A DNA stretch of 64,000 nucleotides from DASUBV01 sp963725175 (GTDB lineage Bacteria > Actinomycetota > Actinomycetes > Streptosporangiales > Streptosporangiaceae): positions 6,138,001-6,202,000 of the forward strand of contig CAVRXH010000006.1 in assembly GCA_963725175.1 (NCBI GenBank), read 5' to 3'. Numbering within the stretch: the first letter of the stretch is position 1; every line of letters begins with the position of its first letter. A program made the position numbers and the translations under genes. This document shows, piece after piece, positions 36,213 to 45,010 of this stretch. Under the pieces are notes generated by a model that searched no databases, was not told the DNA's origin, and saw only the letters and a list, made by a program, of their open reading frames with translations.

Positions 36213-37546
36213 ATGAACACCGAGATGCCGCGCACCGCGCCAGGACCGGACGCGCTCGCCGTGCTGCGGGACCGCCCGATCACCACCGTCGACAAGGGCT
36301 TCGGCCCGCTGGCCGCCCGGCTGCGGCGGGAGGCGGGCGAGCCGCTCACCGCCGGCTGGCTGGCCGGGCAGCGCCCGGCGCTGCTCGGCGGGGAGTTCAG
36401 CTTCCCGCTGATGACCCTGCGCGACTCGGCCCTGGCGCACAACATCGCCGGGATGGCCGCCTACTGCGCCAAAGCCGGCGTCGAGCTGGCCCCGCACGGC
36501 AAGGCGTCGATGTCGCCGCAGCTCGCCGCGCGGCAGCTCGCCGCCGGGGCATGGGGCATCACGGTCGCCACCGCCGGCCAGCTGCAGGCCTACCGCGAGT
36601 ACGGGGTGCGCCGGCTGCTGCTGGCCAGCGAGCTGACCGACCCGGCCGGCATCGGCTGGCTGGCCGGCGAGCTGGCCGCCGACCCCGGCCTTGAGGCGTA
36701 CTGCTGCGTGGACAGCCTCGACGGCGTCGCGCTGCTGGACGCCGGGCTGCGCGGCTGCGGCCGGTGGCAGGGGCGCCGGCTCCCGGTGCTAGTCGAGCTC
36801 GGCCACGACAGCGGCCGGACCGGCATCAGGACCGTGGCCGGCGCCGTCGAGGTGGCCAGGGCCGCGGCCGCGACTCAGGCGCTGCGGGTGGCCGGCGTGG
36901 CCGGCTACGAGGGCAGCCTCGGCGAGGCGAACGACGCGGCCGCGCTGACCGCGGCCGCCGCGTACTGCGGCCGGCTGCGCGAGCTGGCGCTGGCGCTCGA
37001 CGCGGCCGGGTTCGCGCTGGCGGACCAGATCGTCACGGCCGGCGGCAGCGGCTTCTTCGACGTGGTGACCAGGGAGCTGACCGCCGGCTGGCCGGGCCGC
37101 GCCCCGCTGATCGTGCTGCGCAGCGGCGCCTACCTCAGTCACGACCACGGCATGTACGCGCGGGTCTCGCCCGCCGAGCGGGGCACCGCGCCTGGCCTGA
37201 GCCTGCGCCCGGCCCTGGAGCTGTGGGCCGGCGTGCTGTCCCGCCCCGAGCCGGGCCTGGCGCTGCTGTCGGCGGGCCGGCGGGACGTCGCGTTCGACGA
37301 CGACCTGCCGCTGCCGCTGCGCGCCGTGACCCGTGCGGAGCCGGCCTGCCGGCCGACGGCATGCGGGTGACCGCGCTGGCCGACCAGCACGCCTTCCTCC
37401 AGCTCCCGCCGGCCAGCCCGCTGGCCCCCGGCGACCTGATCTGCCTGGGCATCTCGCACCCGTGCACGACCTTCGACAAATGGCGGGTCATCCCGGTCAC
37501 CGACGACGAGGGCCGGGTCATCGACGCCGTGCACACGTTTTTTTAG
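36213..37546 (+). pseudogene. DSD1-like PLP enzyme (D-serine dehydratase / D-threonine aldolase family), frameshifted as assembled
   Basis: PLP-dependent fold-III enzyme acting on D-amino acids. The Met at 36213 was chosen; upstream codons have no conserved sequence. Lys in PHGKASMSPQ corresponds to the PLP lysine; GYEGSLG and GGSGFFDVV are phosphate-binding segments. The C-terminal metal motif HPCTTFDKW (Zn ligands His and Cys) is present only in a second frame, which begins about 37345 and ends at 37546 (VIDAVHTFF). One missing base near 37335-37350 explains the break. The repaired ~444-aa protein has all expected motifs. Confidence 0.75.
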
Positions 37547-37653
37547 CCCGAACGGCCTGGCGTACCGGGCCGCCGTCACCCTGGCTCGCCCCGTTCCGTG
37601 CCGAAAGTCGTGGCGCTGGCGAGTAGGCAGTTGATCGCGTAGCGTGACGTCGC

Positions 37654-38403
37654 ATGACCCGCGACGGCCAGGCCACGCAGACGGCCCGGCCGCCGAAGCC
37701 CGCCCCGCTGCGGTTGCGCTCCGTGCTGGCCGCCGCGTTCCGCGCGGGCCGCGCGGACCTGGGCCGGGTGCTCGCCGTGGCCGTCGTGGTGTCCACGGTC
37801 ACCGCGGTGATCGAGATCGTGGTGGACCACTACACCGACCCCACCAACGCCGTGCTCTCCGCGTCGGCCGGGATCAGCGCCGAGGGCGTCAGCATGCTCG
37901 GCACCGTGTTCCTGGCCGGGTTTCTCTGCCGCCTGGTTGGCGCCGCCGAGCACGGCGGCGAGCACCTGACCCTCCGCCAGGTGGCCGCGCGACTGCCGTG
38001 GTGGCGGCTGATCGTCGCCGACATCGCCGTCGCGCTGCTGACCGTAGCCGGGCTGATCGCCCTGGTGATCCCCGGCCTGATCATCCTGAACCTGCTGATC
38101 CTGGCCGGCCCGGTCATCGAGATCGAGCACCTGAGGGTCTGGCCCGCGCTGCGCCGGTCGGCCCGGCTGGTCCGGCCGCACTTCTGGAAGGTCGCGCTCG
38201 CCGCCAGCCTGCCACTGCTGATCATCGGCGAGCTGGAGTCCGCGATCCCGAGCCCCGAGGGCATCGGCGAGATCATCGAGATCCTGGCCATCCGCGGCCT
38301 CGGCGAGGCCGCGGTGGAGGCGGCCATCGGCCTGATCCTGGTCGAGCTCTGCTACACCCTGCTCGCCCAGGACCGCGCCCGCCCGCCGAGACCCGCCCGC
38401 TAG
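37654..38403 (+). CDS. Multi-helix membrane protein (YciC/GlpQ-membrane-domain-like)
   Basis: 249 aa with about six helices: after a basic N-terminus, RSVLAAAFRAGRADLGRVLAV, then LTVAGLIALVIPGLIILN, LILAGPVIEIEHLRVWPALRRS and a final LILVELCYTLLAQ. The pattern VIE--GVWPAL-RSARLV is typical of the YciC/DUF975-like membrane family, often found near phosphodiesterases. No enzyme motif. Function unknown. Confidence 0.6.
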   Translation: MTRDGQATQTARPPKPAPLRLRSVLAAAFRAGRADLGRVLAVAVVVSTVTAVIEIVVDHYTDPTNAVLSASAGISAEGVSMLGTVFLAGFLCRLVGAAEHGGEHLTLRQVAARLPWWRLIVADIAVALLTVAGLIALVIPGLIILNLLILAGPVIEIEHLRVWPALRRSARLVRPHFWKVALAASLPLLIIGELESAIPSPEGIGEIIEILAIRGLGEAAVEAAIGLILVELCYTLLAQDRARPPRPAR

Positions 38404-38483
38404 CGGGACCGGGCATCGACCGGGACCGTCAGCCGGGACCGTCAGCCGGGGCCGTCAGCCGACGCCGTCAGCCGGGGCCGTCA
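38404..38483. repeat. 13-bp tandem repeat array
   Basis: Four full units of GACCGTCAGCCGG-type sequence and a partial fifth occupy 38424-38483 and run directly into palindromic element copy B at 38484. The remaining gap to 38821 carries copy B and a second short tandem (GCTGTCCGGTGGT, about 38644-38680). No gene seen. Confidence 0.7.
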
Positions 38484-38544
38484 ACGACAGTGAACCCGCT
38501 TCTACCGCCGCTGTTTCGACAGTAGAAGCGGGTTCACTGTCGTA
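38484..38544. repeat. Dispersed palindromic element, copy B
   Basis: The arms GTGAACCCGCTTCTAC and GTAGAAGCGGGTTCAC are part of 27-28-bp inverted repeats that match with about two mismatches around a 6-nt loop. It resembles a REP-like or MITE-like hairpin. It is followed at once by the TGATAACAGCAAGA tail (38547-38560). Confidence 0.8.
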
Positions 38545-38562
38545 ACTGATAACAGCAAGAGG
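38545..38562. repeat. TGATAACAGCAAGA tail next to copy B
   Basis: The 14-bp sequence follows copy B by a few bases. Identical tails recur at 39506 and 39520 (tandem), 57985 and 59363. It is AT-rich compared with its surroundings, and the repeated identity argues for a mobile or copied unit. Confidence 0.65.
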
Positions 38563-38821
38563 TCGAACATCGCGGGCGTCCTCGTCCATGACCAGGTCGG
38601 CCAACGGCCAGCTCGTTGCCCGGTCTGTCCACTGTCCGATGGCGCTGTCCGGTGGTGCTGTCCGGTGGTGCTGTCCGACCGGGTGTCCGGTTCTGAGCCC
38701 GCCGGCCGCGACGGTGGAGAAGGTCTTGGTTACCTCTGCGCCGCACCTGAGTCGCCGGGGCGGCTCGTTTACCCGTCGGCTCCGCGCAATTTCCCGATAC
38801 GAGACCGCGTGCGCCCCTACC

Positions 38822-39793
38822 ATGAGAGGCGTGATTATTTGGCTGAACGGGACCTTCGGAGCTGGCAAGAGCGCAACGGCGGATCGGCTCTCGGCGCTGG
38901 TCCCCGGCGGCCGGATCATCGACCCCGAGACGGTCGGATACATGCTCAGGTCGAACCTGAGCGGTCTTGACGTCGCCGACTTCCAGGACTGGCCGGCCTG
39001 GCGCCCGCTGACGGCCGCGACGCTGGCCGAGGTGAGCAAGATGACCGGCACGCACCTGATCGCGCCGCAGACGGTGCTGAAGAAGGAGTACCTGGAGGAG
39101 ATCTTCGCCGCGCTGCGCGACGCGGAGATCGAGGTATTCCACGTCGTGCTGGACGCCGCCGAGGAGGTGCTGCGCAGCCGCATCGAGGGTTCGGACGAGG
39201 CACAGGTGTGGCGGCTGGGCCACCTGGAGGAGTACCGGACCGCGCGGACCTGGATGATCCAGGCCGCCGACCTGGTCGTGGACACCGCCGGCTCCACCCC
39301 GTCGCAGATCGCCAGGCAGATCCGGGTCACGCTACCCGGCCTCCCGCCGCTCCCGGCGCTGCGCCCGATGCCCGCCCCGAAGCCGGCCGGCGGGCCAGCC
39401 GAGCAGCCCAGCGCCGCCGGCAGTACTACTGCCGACAGCGCCGCCGAGGATGCTGCCGCCAAGGACAGCGTCGCCAAGGACGGTGCCGCCGCGACCATCT
39501 CCGCTGATAACAGCAAGAGTGATAACAGCAAGACTGGAGTGGACGCTAGCGCCGTCGAGGATAGTGCCGCCCAGGACCGTGCCGCCCAGGACAGCACTGC
39601 CCAGGACAGCACTGCCCAGGCCGGTGCCGCCCAGGCCGACGACGGCACCTCGTCCGAGGCCAGCGCCACGGACGGCAGCGCGACCGAGGCCAGCGCCGCT
39701 GACGCCAGCGCCGCTGACGACGGTGCCGCCGCCGACGGTGCCGCTGGCAAGAGCGCCGCGTCGTCCGCCGAGAAGGTCAGCGCCGCCAAGTAG
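38822..39793 (+). CDS. TmrB-like P-loop protein with long Ala/Asp-rich tail
   Basis: 323 aa. The N-terminal ~190 residues match the ATP-binding tunicamycin-resistance family TmrB: IIWLNGTFGAGKSATA (Walker A, residues 10-17), DPETVGYMLRS, DFQDWPAWR, and TFLIAPQTVLKKEYLEEI-like segment. In B. subtilis TmrB binds tunicamycin or protects the membrane; here this is only family knowledge. The C-terminal ~130 residues are a low-complexity Ala/Asp/Ser tail with AQDSTAQDSTAQ repeats, and include SADNSKSDNSKTG, created by two in-frame copies of the dispersed TGATAACAGCAAGA sequence. Confidence 0.78.
   Translation: MRGVIIWLNGTFGAGKSATADRLSALVPGGRIIDPETVGYMLRSNLSGLDVADFQDWPAWRPLTAATLAEVSKMTGTHLIAPQTVLKKEYLEEIFAALRDAEIEVFHVVLDAAEEVLRSRIEGSDEAQVWRLGHLEEYRTARTWMIQAADLVVDTAGSTPSQIARQIRVTLPGLPPLPALRPMPAPKPAGGPAEQPSAAGSTTADSAAEDAAAKDSVAKDGAAATISADNSKSDNSKTGVDASAVEDSAAQDRAAQDSTAQDSTAQAGAAQADDGTSSEASATDGSATEASAADASAADDGAAADGAAGKSAASSAEKVSAAK
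39504..39533. repeat. Tandem tail repeat inside the TmrB-like gene
   Basis: Two direct 15-bp copies containing TGATAACAGCAAGA lie in frame in the C-terminal tail of the TmrB-like gene, coding for DNSKSDNSK. The unit length is a multiple of three, so it adds residues without a frameshift. Confidence 0.7.
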
Positions 39794-39954
39794 GTCCCTG
39801 CCGCCGCAGGCACCGCTACGGCAGGCACCGCTACGGCAGGCGAATCCGCTAAGGGTAGCGATCGCGGTAGGAAGCTAACCGTGACAGGACGGCTACGCGA
39901 CGTCTCGCGCCGGCCGTCGTATCGTCGTAGGCAGACATCCGGATCCGCTGGGCG

Positions 39955-41121
39955 GTGCTGCCGTTGCCCGACATCCTCAGCCAGGGCGGGGACCGTGAGC
40001 GAGGCCCGTGGCCGCGCCGGTTCATCGTGCTGGCGGTGCTCGTGCTGGTCGCTGTGCTCGTGGTGGAGCACTTTCCCCGGCATCACGCCACTGGCGTGAC
40101 GCCGCTGGCCGTGACCGCGCTGCCGGCGGGCCCGGGCGGCGTGCCGGGCCCGGTGGCGTCCTGGCCGCCGGGTGACCGCGTGCCGCTGAACGGGCAGCGG
40201 CCTGCCTGGTACACCCCGGCCGTCGGACTGAACACGCCCATCGACGGCCTGCCCGGTGACCTGTACGGGTACCAGTTCGTCCGGCTGGCCGGCGGCTGGG
40301 TGGTGCAGGAGGGCAGCTCCGCCGGCAGCGACTGCGAGGACTGCATGAGCGGCCAGTCAAGGCCCGTGTATTTCCTCTCCGACGGCGCGCTCGGCGTCAC
40401 GCCGCTGGGCACGGCCACCCTGGTCGCTCCCGGCGCTGCCGCTGGATCGGTCTGGCTGACCAGCTATGCCGGCGGGACGAACATGAACACGGCGGCCGGC
40501 ACGGCGCGGGAGGTCGCCCGCACCGGCCGCGCGCTGAGCGGCCCGGTGCGGCTGCCGTCCGGCTACCGGATCGACCAGGGCACCGTCGCCGGCCTGCTGC
40601 TTCAGCGGATGTCGGCCGTGGTCAGCCCGGCCTACCGGCTATGGCGGCCTGGCGGTGTCATCCGGAAGCTCCCCGCCCTGCTCGCGGCGAGCGCGCAGTG
40701 GGTCGCCTGGCAGCCGCGCTGCTCGGGGCGGTGCCAGGTTGTCCTGCTCAACCTGGTCACTGGCGGCCGCCGGGTGGTGCCGCTGCCGCGGGGCGGCCTG
40801 GCGGCCAACGCCGCGTTCAGCCCAGACGGCCGGCACCTGGCGCTTCAGCTCAGCGTCGGCGATGACGGCAGCGCGGATGAGCTGGCGATGCGGCTCGATG
40901 TGGCGTCCGTGACGACCGGCGCGCTGACCCAGATGCCGGGCAGCTTCGTCAGCAGCGACGCGATGGTGGGCTTCGGCTGGCCCGAGAGCGACGGCGCCCT
41001 GGTCGCCGAGCTGAGCTTCACCAGCAAGGTGCAGCTTGTCTCCTGGCGGCTGGGCGCGGCCCGCCCGGCGGTTGCCAATGTCAGCCCGCAGCAGACCGCC
41101 CTGTCCCTGATCGTGGGGTAA
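39955..41121 (+). CDS. Membrane-anchored beta-propeller-like protein
   Basis: 388 aa from the GTG at 39955. One N-terminal anchor helix (FIVLAVLVLVAVLVV) is followed by an exported domain with TolB/WD-like elements (GGWVVQEGSSAG; RMSAVVSPAYRLW; LNLVTGGRRVVPLP; AAFSPDGRHLALQL). A Cys pair (DCEDC) and (CSGRC) suggest disulfides. No enzyme motif. Possibly a surface sensor or scaffold; function not recognised. Confidence 0.68.
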   Translation: MLPLPDILSQGGDRERGPWPRRFIVLAVLVLVAVLVVEHFPRHHATGVTPLAVTALPAGPGGVPGPVASWPPGDRVPLNGQRPAWYTPAVGLNTPIDGLPGDLYGYQFVRLAGGWVVQEGSSAGSDCEDCMSGQSRPVYFLSDGALGVTPLGTATLVAPGAAAGSVWLTSYAGGTNMNTAAGTAREVARTGRALSGPVRLPSGYRIDQGTVAGLLLQRMSAVVSPAYRLWRPGGVIRKLPALLAASAQWVAWQPRCSGRCQVVLLNLVTGGRRVVPLPRGGLAANAAFSPDGRHLALQLSVGDDGSADELAMRLDVASVTTGALTQMPGSFVSSDAMVGFGWPESDGALVAELSFTSKVQLVSWRLGAARPAVANVSPQQTALSLIVG

Positions 41122-41176
41122 GCGCCGCCTACGATGGCAGCTTCGCGGCAGGCGAGTGCGGGGAAGGGGCGATCCA

Positions 41177-41908
41177 GTGCGGGGTGCGGGGCGGGACCGC
41201 TCGCTGCTGACGCCCGGCCCCCGGCCGGCGGTGGCCTGGGCGGTGGTCGGCTGCGCCGTGCTGATCGCCGCCCTGGGCGCCTGGGTCGCGCACCGCACCC
41301 AGGCGGTCTGGCCGGATACCTGGATTGACCCGCTGATCCGGGTCAGGCCGGGCACCGGCAAGTCGGCCAAGGCATTGCGCAGCCTCGGCGACCCCGCGTG
41401 GGCGACCGGCTGCTGCGTGGTCACCGTCGCGGCCTGCGCGCTGGCCCGGCGCTATCGCGCCGCGCTGCTCGCCGCGCTCGCGGTGCCCGCCGCCAGCGCG
41501 CTGACCGAGTTTGCCCTCAAGCCGCTGATCCACCGGACCATCGAGGGCTACCTGGCGTTTCCGTCCGGGCACGTGACCGCCGTGTCGGCCCTCGCCGTCG
41601 CCCTGGTTGTGCTGCTGGCAGGCCCGTCGCGGCCGCCGCTGCCGGCCGCCGCGCGCTGGGCGGCGGGCGTGCTGGCGGTGGCCATCGTGGTGGCGGTGGC
41701 CTTCGCGATGGTGGCGCTGGGCGACCACTACGCGACCGACACCGTCGGCGGGGCCGCCGTGGGCACTGGCATGGTCCTGGCGACGGCGCTGGCGATCGAC
41801 GCGGCGGCGGGCGCGCTGGCCCGCCGCCGGGAGCGCCGGCTCGCGGAACAGCGTGACGCCGGCCCGGCCGATGAGCTCACCGCCGACGGCGCCCGCCGGG
41901 ACCGCTAG
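41177..41908 (+). CDS. PAP2-family membrane phosphatase
   Basis: 243 aa from the GTG at 41177, preferred over 41156 because GGAAGGGG lies upstream. Several helices and the acid-phosphatase motifs: K-P-L-I-H-R (motif 1), FPSGHVTA (motif 2), GDHYATDTVGG (motif 3 with the active His and Asp). It dephosphorylates lipid phosphates such as undecaprenyl-PP, or related lipids. Its position just before a Nudix gene and 500 bp from a polysaccharide locus is compatible with lipid-carrier recycling, which is inference. Confidence 0.85.
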   Translation: MRGAGRDRSLLTPGPRPAVAWAVVGCAVLIAALGAWVAHRTQAVWPDTWIDPLIRVRPGTGKSAKALRSLGDPAWATGCCVVTVAACALARRYRAALLAALAVPAASALTEFALKPLIHRTIEGYLAFPSGHVTAVSALAVALVVLLAGPSRPPLPAAARWAAGVLAVAIVVAVAFAMVALGDHYATDTVGGAAVGTGMVLATALAIDAAAGALARRRERRLAEQRDAGPADELTADGARRDR

Positions 41909-41921
41909 ATACGGTGCGGGG

Positions 41922-42389
41922 GTGAGTTTCCGGCTGGCGGCCTACGCCGTGTGCATCGAGGACGGGCGGGTGCTGCTGGCCCGGCACGGATCCGTGGCGG
42001 GCGTCTCCACCTGGACCCTGCCCGGCGGCCGGGTCGAGCACGGCGAGGACCCGTTCGACGCGGTGATCAGGGAGGTCGCCGAGGAGACCGGCTGCGATGC
42101 GGTGGTCGAGCGCCTGCTGGGCGTGGACTCGCGGGTCATCGCCGCGGCCGACAGCTCGTCCGGGCGCCTCCATCAGAACGTCGGCATCTTCTACCAGGTC
42201 AGGATCACCGGCGGCCAGCTCCGGCCCGAGCCGGACGGCGAGATCGTCGAGTCGGCCTGGACGCTATTCGCCGGCGTCGCCGGCCTGCGCCGGTCAGGGC
42301 TGGTCGACATCGGCCTGGCCCTCGCCAGGACCCTTCCGCCAGCCGGCCACGTCGCCCCCGTCCCGGTCGGCGGCCTGATCCAGCACTGA
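41922..42389 (+). CDS. Nudix hydrolase
   Basis: 155 aa from the GTG at 41922. The Nudix box at residues 36-58 is perfect: G-x5-E-x7-R-E-V-A-E-E-T-G-C. Hydrolyses a nucleoside-diphosphate-linked substrate. It starts 13 bp after the PAP2 stop and is convergent with the polysaccharide cluster (31-bp gap). Confidence 0.85.
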   Translation: MSFRLAAYAVCIEDGRVLLARHGSVAGVSTWTLPGGRVEHGEDPFDAVIREVAEETGCDAVVERLLGVDSRVIAAADSSSGRLHQNVGIFYQVRITGGQLRPEPDGEIVESAWTLFAGVAGLRRSGLVDIGLALARTLPPAGHVAPVPVGGLIQH

Positions 42390-42430
42390 GCCCCCGGCCG
42401 GCTCCCTGGCCGCCACGAGACCCGCCAGGA

Positions 42431-43367
42431 TCAGGGGTGCACCAGCCGGACCCCGGACAGCTCCAGCCGCAGCCCCGCCTGGGCGACCTGGCTGTCCTCG
42501 ATCCGCCAGTCCTGGTGGTAGATGCCGCCGTGCTGGTCCTTGTCGAACCAGACGAAGCCCAGCGCCTGATAGCTGGCCATGCCCGTGAACAGGTTGCCGA
42601 TCTTCACGAACTGGCCTGCCCGCGGCCCGACGGCGGTCTCCGCCAGCAGCACCGGCTTGCCGGTGAACACCCGCACCTGGTCGATGGTCTTCCCGAACAC
42701 GCTGGCGAACGTGTCGGAGCTTCCGGTAGTAGTAGCCGTCGATGCCGACCCAGGTGACGTAGCTCCCGCCGGGCCACCAGTCGGCCACCGGGCCGGTGCC
42801 GGGCCGGTCGGCGTTGATGGTCCACAGCCAGGTGACGTTCTCCGCGCCCTGCCGCCGGAACAGGCTCACGATGTGCCGCCAGGCCGCGACGAAGGTGGCC
42901 GGCGCGGTGCGCCCGTACCCCCAGGAGTACCAGGGCGCGTTCATCTCGTGCCCGAAGCCGATCACCACCGCGTGCCGGAACCGGCGCACGCTGTCGGCGT
43001 AGGAGCGCAGGTAGGCGTCGTAGTCCCCGGCGGCGATGCCGGCCACCGAGGCGAAGGTGGGGTCGATCTGCACGTAGGGGATCGCGCCGTGCTCGCTGAC
43101 CGTGGTGGCGAAGGGCGTGGCGAACGGCTGCGCCCAGCCGCTGTAGTACCCGACCAGGTTGGGCCGCCGCCCCGCGGCCTTGGCGAAGTCGGCCACCTGC
43201 GCGTAGCTGCTGGCATAGACGCCGAGGTAGGACGCCTGGCGCGGCGGCAGCGAGGCGTGCACCACGGCCGGGGAGGTGAGCGTCGGCGGCGCGAACCTGG
43301 TCGCGGCCAGCAGCACCGCGATGGCGGCCATCGACAGCGACAGGAATGTCACCAGGCGAGACTTCAT
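42431..43367 (-). pseudogene. GH26-like glycoside hydrolase, membrane anchored, frameshifted as assembled (module 1)
   Basis: N-terminal anchor or signal (TFLSLSMAAIAVLLAAT), then a (beta/alpha)8-type GH26 domain: SYLGVYASSYAQV, YYSGWAQPFATPF, GFGHEMNAPWYSWG with the presumed acid/base Glu141, and VTWLWTIN. Near 42718 the frame breaks; it resumes with SSDTFASVFGKTIDQV and LLAETAVGP, which holds the nucleophile Glu. Removing one A (GGAAGC to GGAGC) restores continuity, so this looks like an indel. ATGA overlap with the upstream GT2 gene. Repaired it matches its paralogues at 46736 and 47686 in length. Confidence 0.78.
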
Positions 43368-45010
43368 GCCGCGCTGACCCCCGGAAAGATGACCCGGCCG
43401 ACGACGGCCAGGTTGACTACGCCGAACGCGAGCGGCACGGCGAACCGTGCCGGCCCGGCCGGCCCCGCCGCGGCGGTCCGCCAGATGGCCAGCGCCAGCC
43501 AGGCCACCGCGATGCCGCCGCTCCACGCGCAGACCCCGACCCGGAACCGGCGCAGCGCGCTGCCCGGCGTCCTGGTCGGATGCCAGCCCATCGTCTGCCC
43601 CCTGGCCCCGTCCCAGATGGCGAAGACATGCGCCCAGCCGCGGGCCACGCCGAGCGGCCACACCGACGGGCCGTACCGGGAGTGATGCCACAGCGGGTAG
43701 AGCACGAAGCCGGTCACCATGGCCGGGGCCAGGATGACGAAGTTGCGCACCCGCAGCTGGCCGGGCAGGAACGCGAGCATGACCACCGGGATGACCGGGC
43801 CGAAGAAGGTCAGCAGCCCGGTGTAGGCGTAGTAGAAGAACCCGGAGATGTAGGTGAGCCTGGCCGGCGCCGACATCGGCACCGACCACATCCGCCGGGA
43901 GAACACCACGCCCGCGTTACCGGTGCACCACCGGTACTGCTGGCGGACGAAGCTGTCCAGGTTGTCCGGGCAGATCCCGGCGGACAGCACCACCGGCAGG
44001 TACCGCACCGACCAGCCCGCGCGGCGCACGTCCAGCCCGGTGTGCACGTCCTCGGCGTAGGGGATCAGGGTCGGCCCGCCCTGCGGCTCCAGCGCCGCGC
44101 GCCGGTAGACCGCCGAGGTGCCGACGCAGATCGCCGCGCCGAACCGGTCGCGTGCCACCTGGATGGACCGGTAGAAGACCTCCTGGATCGCCCCGGCGGA
44201 GTTCTCGATCCAGGACTGCGCGGCGGTGGCGCGGAAGAACTGCGGCGTCTGCACGATGGCGACGGCCGGGTCGTCCAGGTAGGGCAGCGTCTCGGCGAGG
44301 AAATCCGGCCGCGGCGCGAAGTCGGCGTCCAGGATGACCAGGTACTCGGCGGCGCACCGGGCGAACCCGTAGCGCAGGTTGCCGCTCTTCTTGAACGCGC
44401 GGCTGTCGGGCCTGGCGTCGTAGCGGAAGCCGTGCCCGGCGGCGGCCAGTCTGGCCTCCTCGCTGGGGCCGTCGTCCAGCACCCAGACCTGCGTCGGGCC
44501 GGGGTAGGCGGCGGTCAGCGCGGCCACCGCCGCCCAGGTGCTGCGCAGCACCTGCACCGGCTCGCCGCAGATGGGCAGCAGGAAGTCCACCGCCGGGTAC
44601 CTGTCCGGCCGCCAGGCCCTGACCCGCTCGGCGTGCGCGGCCAGGTCGAAGCCCCTGCCGGTGAAGTTCACCGGCAGGCTGATCGCCTGGTAGGCGATGT
44701 AGGTCACGGTGAAGACCAGAAACGGCCACGGCCACGGGGCGCGGGACTCGAACCGGAGCTGGCTGATGCTCAGGCAGGCGGCGCCGATCACCAGCAGGGT
44801 GGCCAGGTACGGCAGGTTGCGCCGTACGTAGGCGTATTTCTCGGTGTCATCGGGCGCCTCCGGCAGGGTCAGCGCCCGCGCCTGGCGGCGCCGCCAGGGC
44901 CCGGCGGCCCCGCCCGGCGCGGGGGGCGCCGGGGCAGCCGGCCCAGGGGAGACCGGCACCGGGGAGGCCGATGCTGGAGAGGCCGATGCCGGGGAGGCAG
45001 GCGAGGTCAC
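43364..45010 (-). CDS. Cellulose-synthase-like GT2 glycosyltransferase (module 1)
   Basis: 548 aa from the GTG at 45010 (GTGA overlap with the GT39-like gene). Pro/Ala-rich N-tail, two helices (~66-115), a GT2 domain with VWVLDDG (~D179-D180), LDADFAPRP (D228, D230), TPQFF, EDVHTG (E320, D321) and QQYRW (357-361), then four to five C-terminal helices. This D,D,D,Q-x-x-R-W set is that of processive family-2 polymerases such as BcsA, so the gene probably makes and exports a beta-linked polysaccharide. No PilZ domain is visible, so c-di-GMP control is not obvious. Product unknown. Confidence 0.88.
   Translation of the reverse strand: MTSPASPASASPASASPVPVSPGPAAPAPPAPGGAAGPWRRRQARALTLPEAPDDTEKYAYVRRNLPYLATLLVIGAACLSISQLRFESRAPWPWPFLVFTVTYIAYQAISLPVNFTGRGFDLAAHAERVRAWRPDRYPAVDFLLPICGEPVQVLRSTWAAVAALTAAYPGPTQVWVLDDGPSEEARLAAAGHGFRYDARPDSRAFKKSGNLRYGFARCAAEYLVILDADFAPRPDFLAETLPYLDDPAVAIVQTPQFFRATAAQSWIENSAGAIQEVFYRSIQVARDRFGAAICVGTSAVYRRAALEPQGGPTLIPYAEDVHTGLDVRRAGWSVRYLPVVLSAGICPDNLDSFVRQQYRWCTGNAGVVFSRRMWSVPMSAPARLTYISGFFYYAYTGLLTFFGPVIPVVMLAFLPGQLRVRNFVILAPAMVTGFVLYPLWHHSRYGPSVWPLGVARGWAHVFAIWDGARGQTMGWHPTRTPGSALRRFRVGVCAWSGGIAVAWLALAIWRTAAAGPAGPARFAVPLAFGVVNLAVVGRVIFPGVSAA

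Noticed and set aside
38404..38483. CRISPR or iteron origin
   Set aside because: The 13-bp units have no spacers and no replication gene is near.
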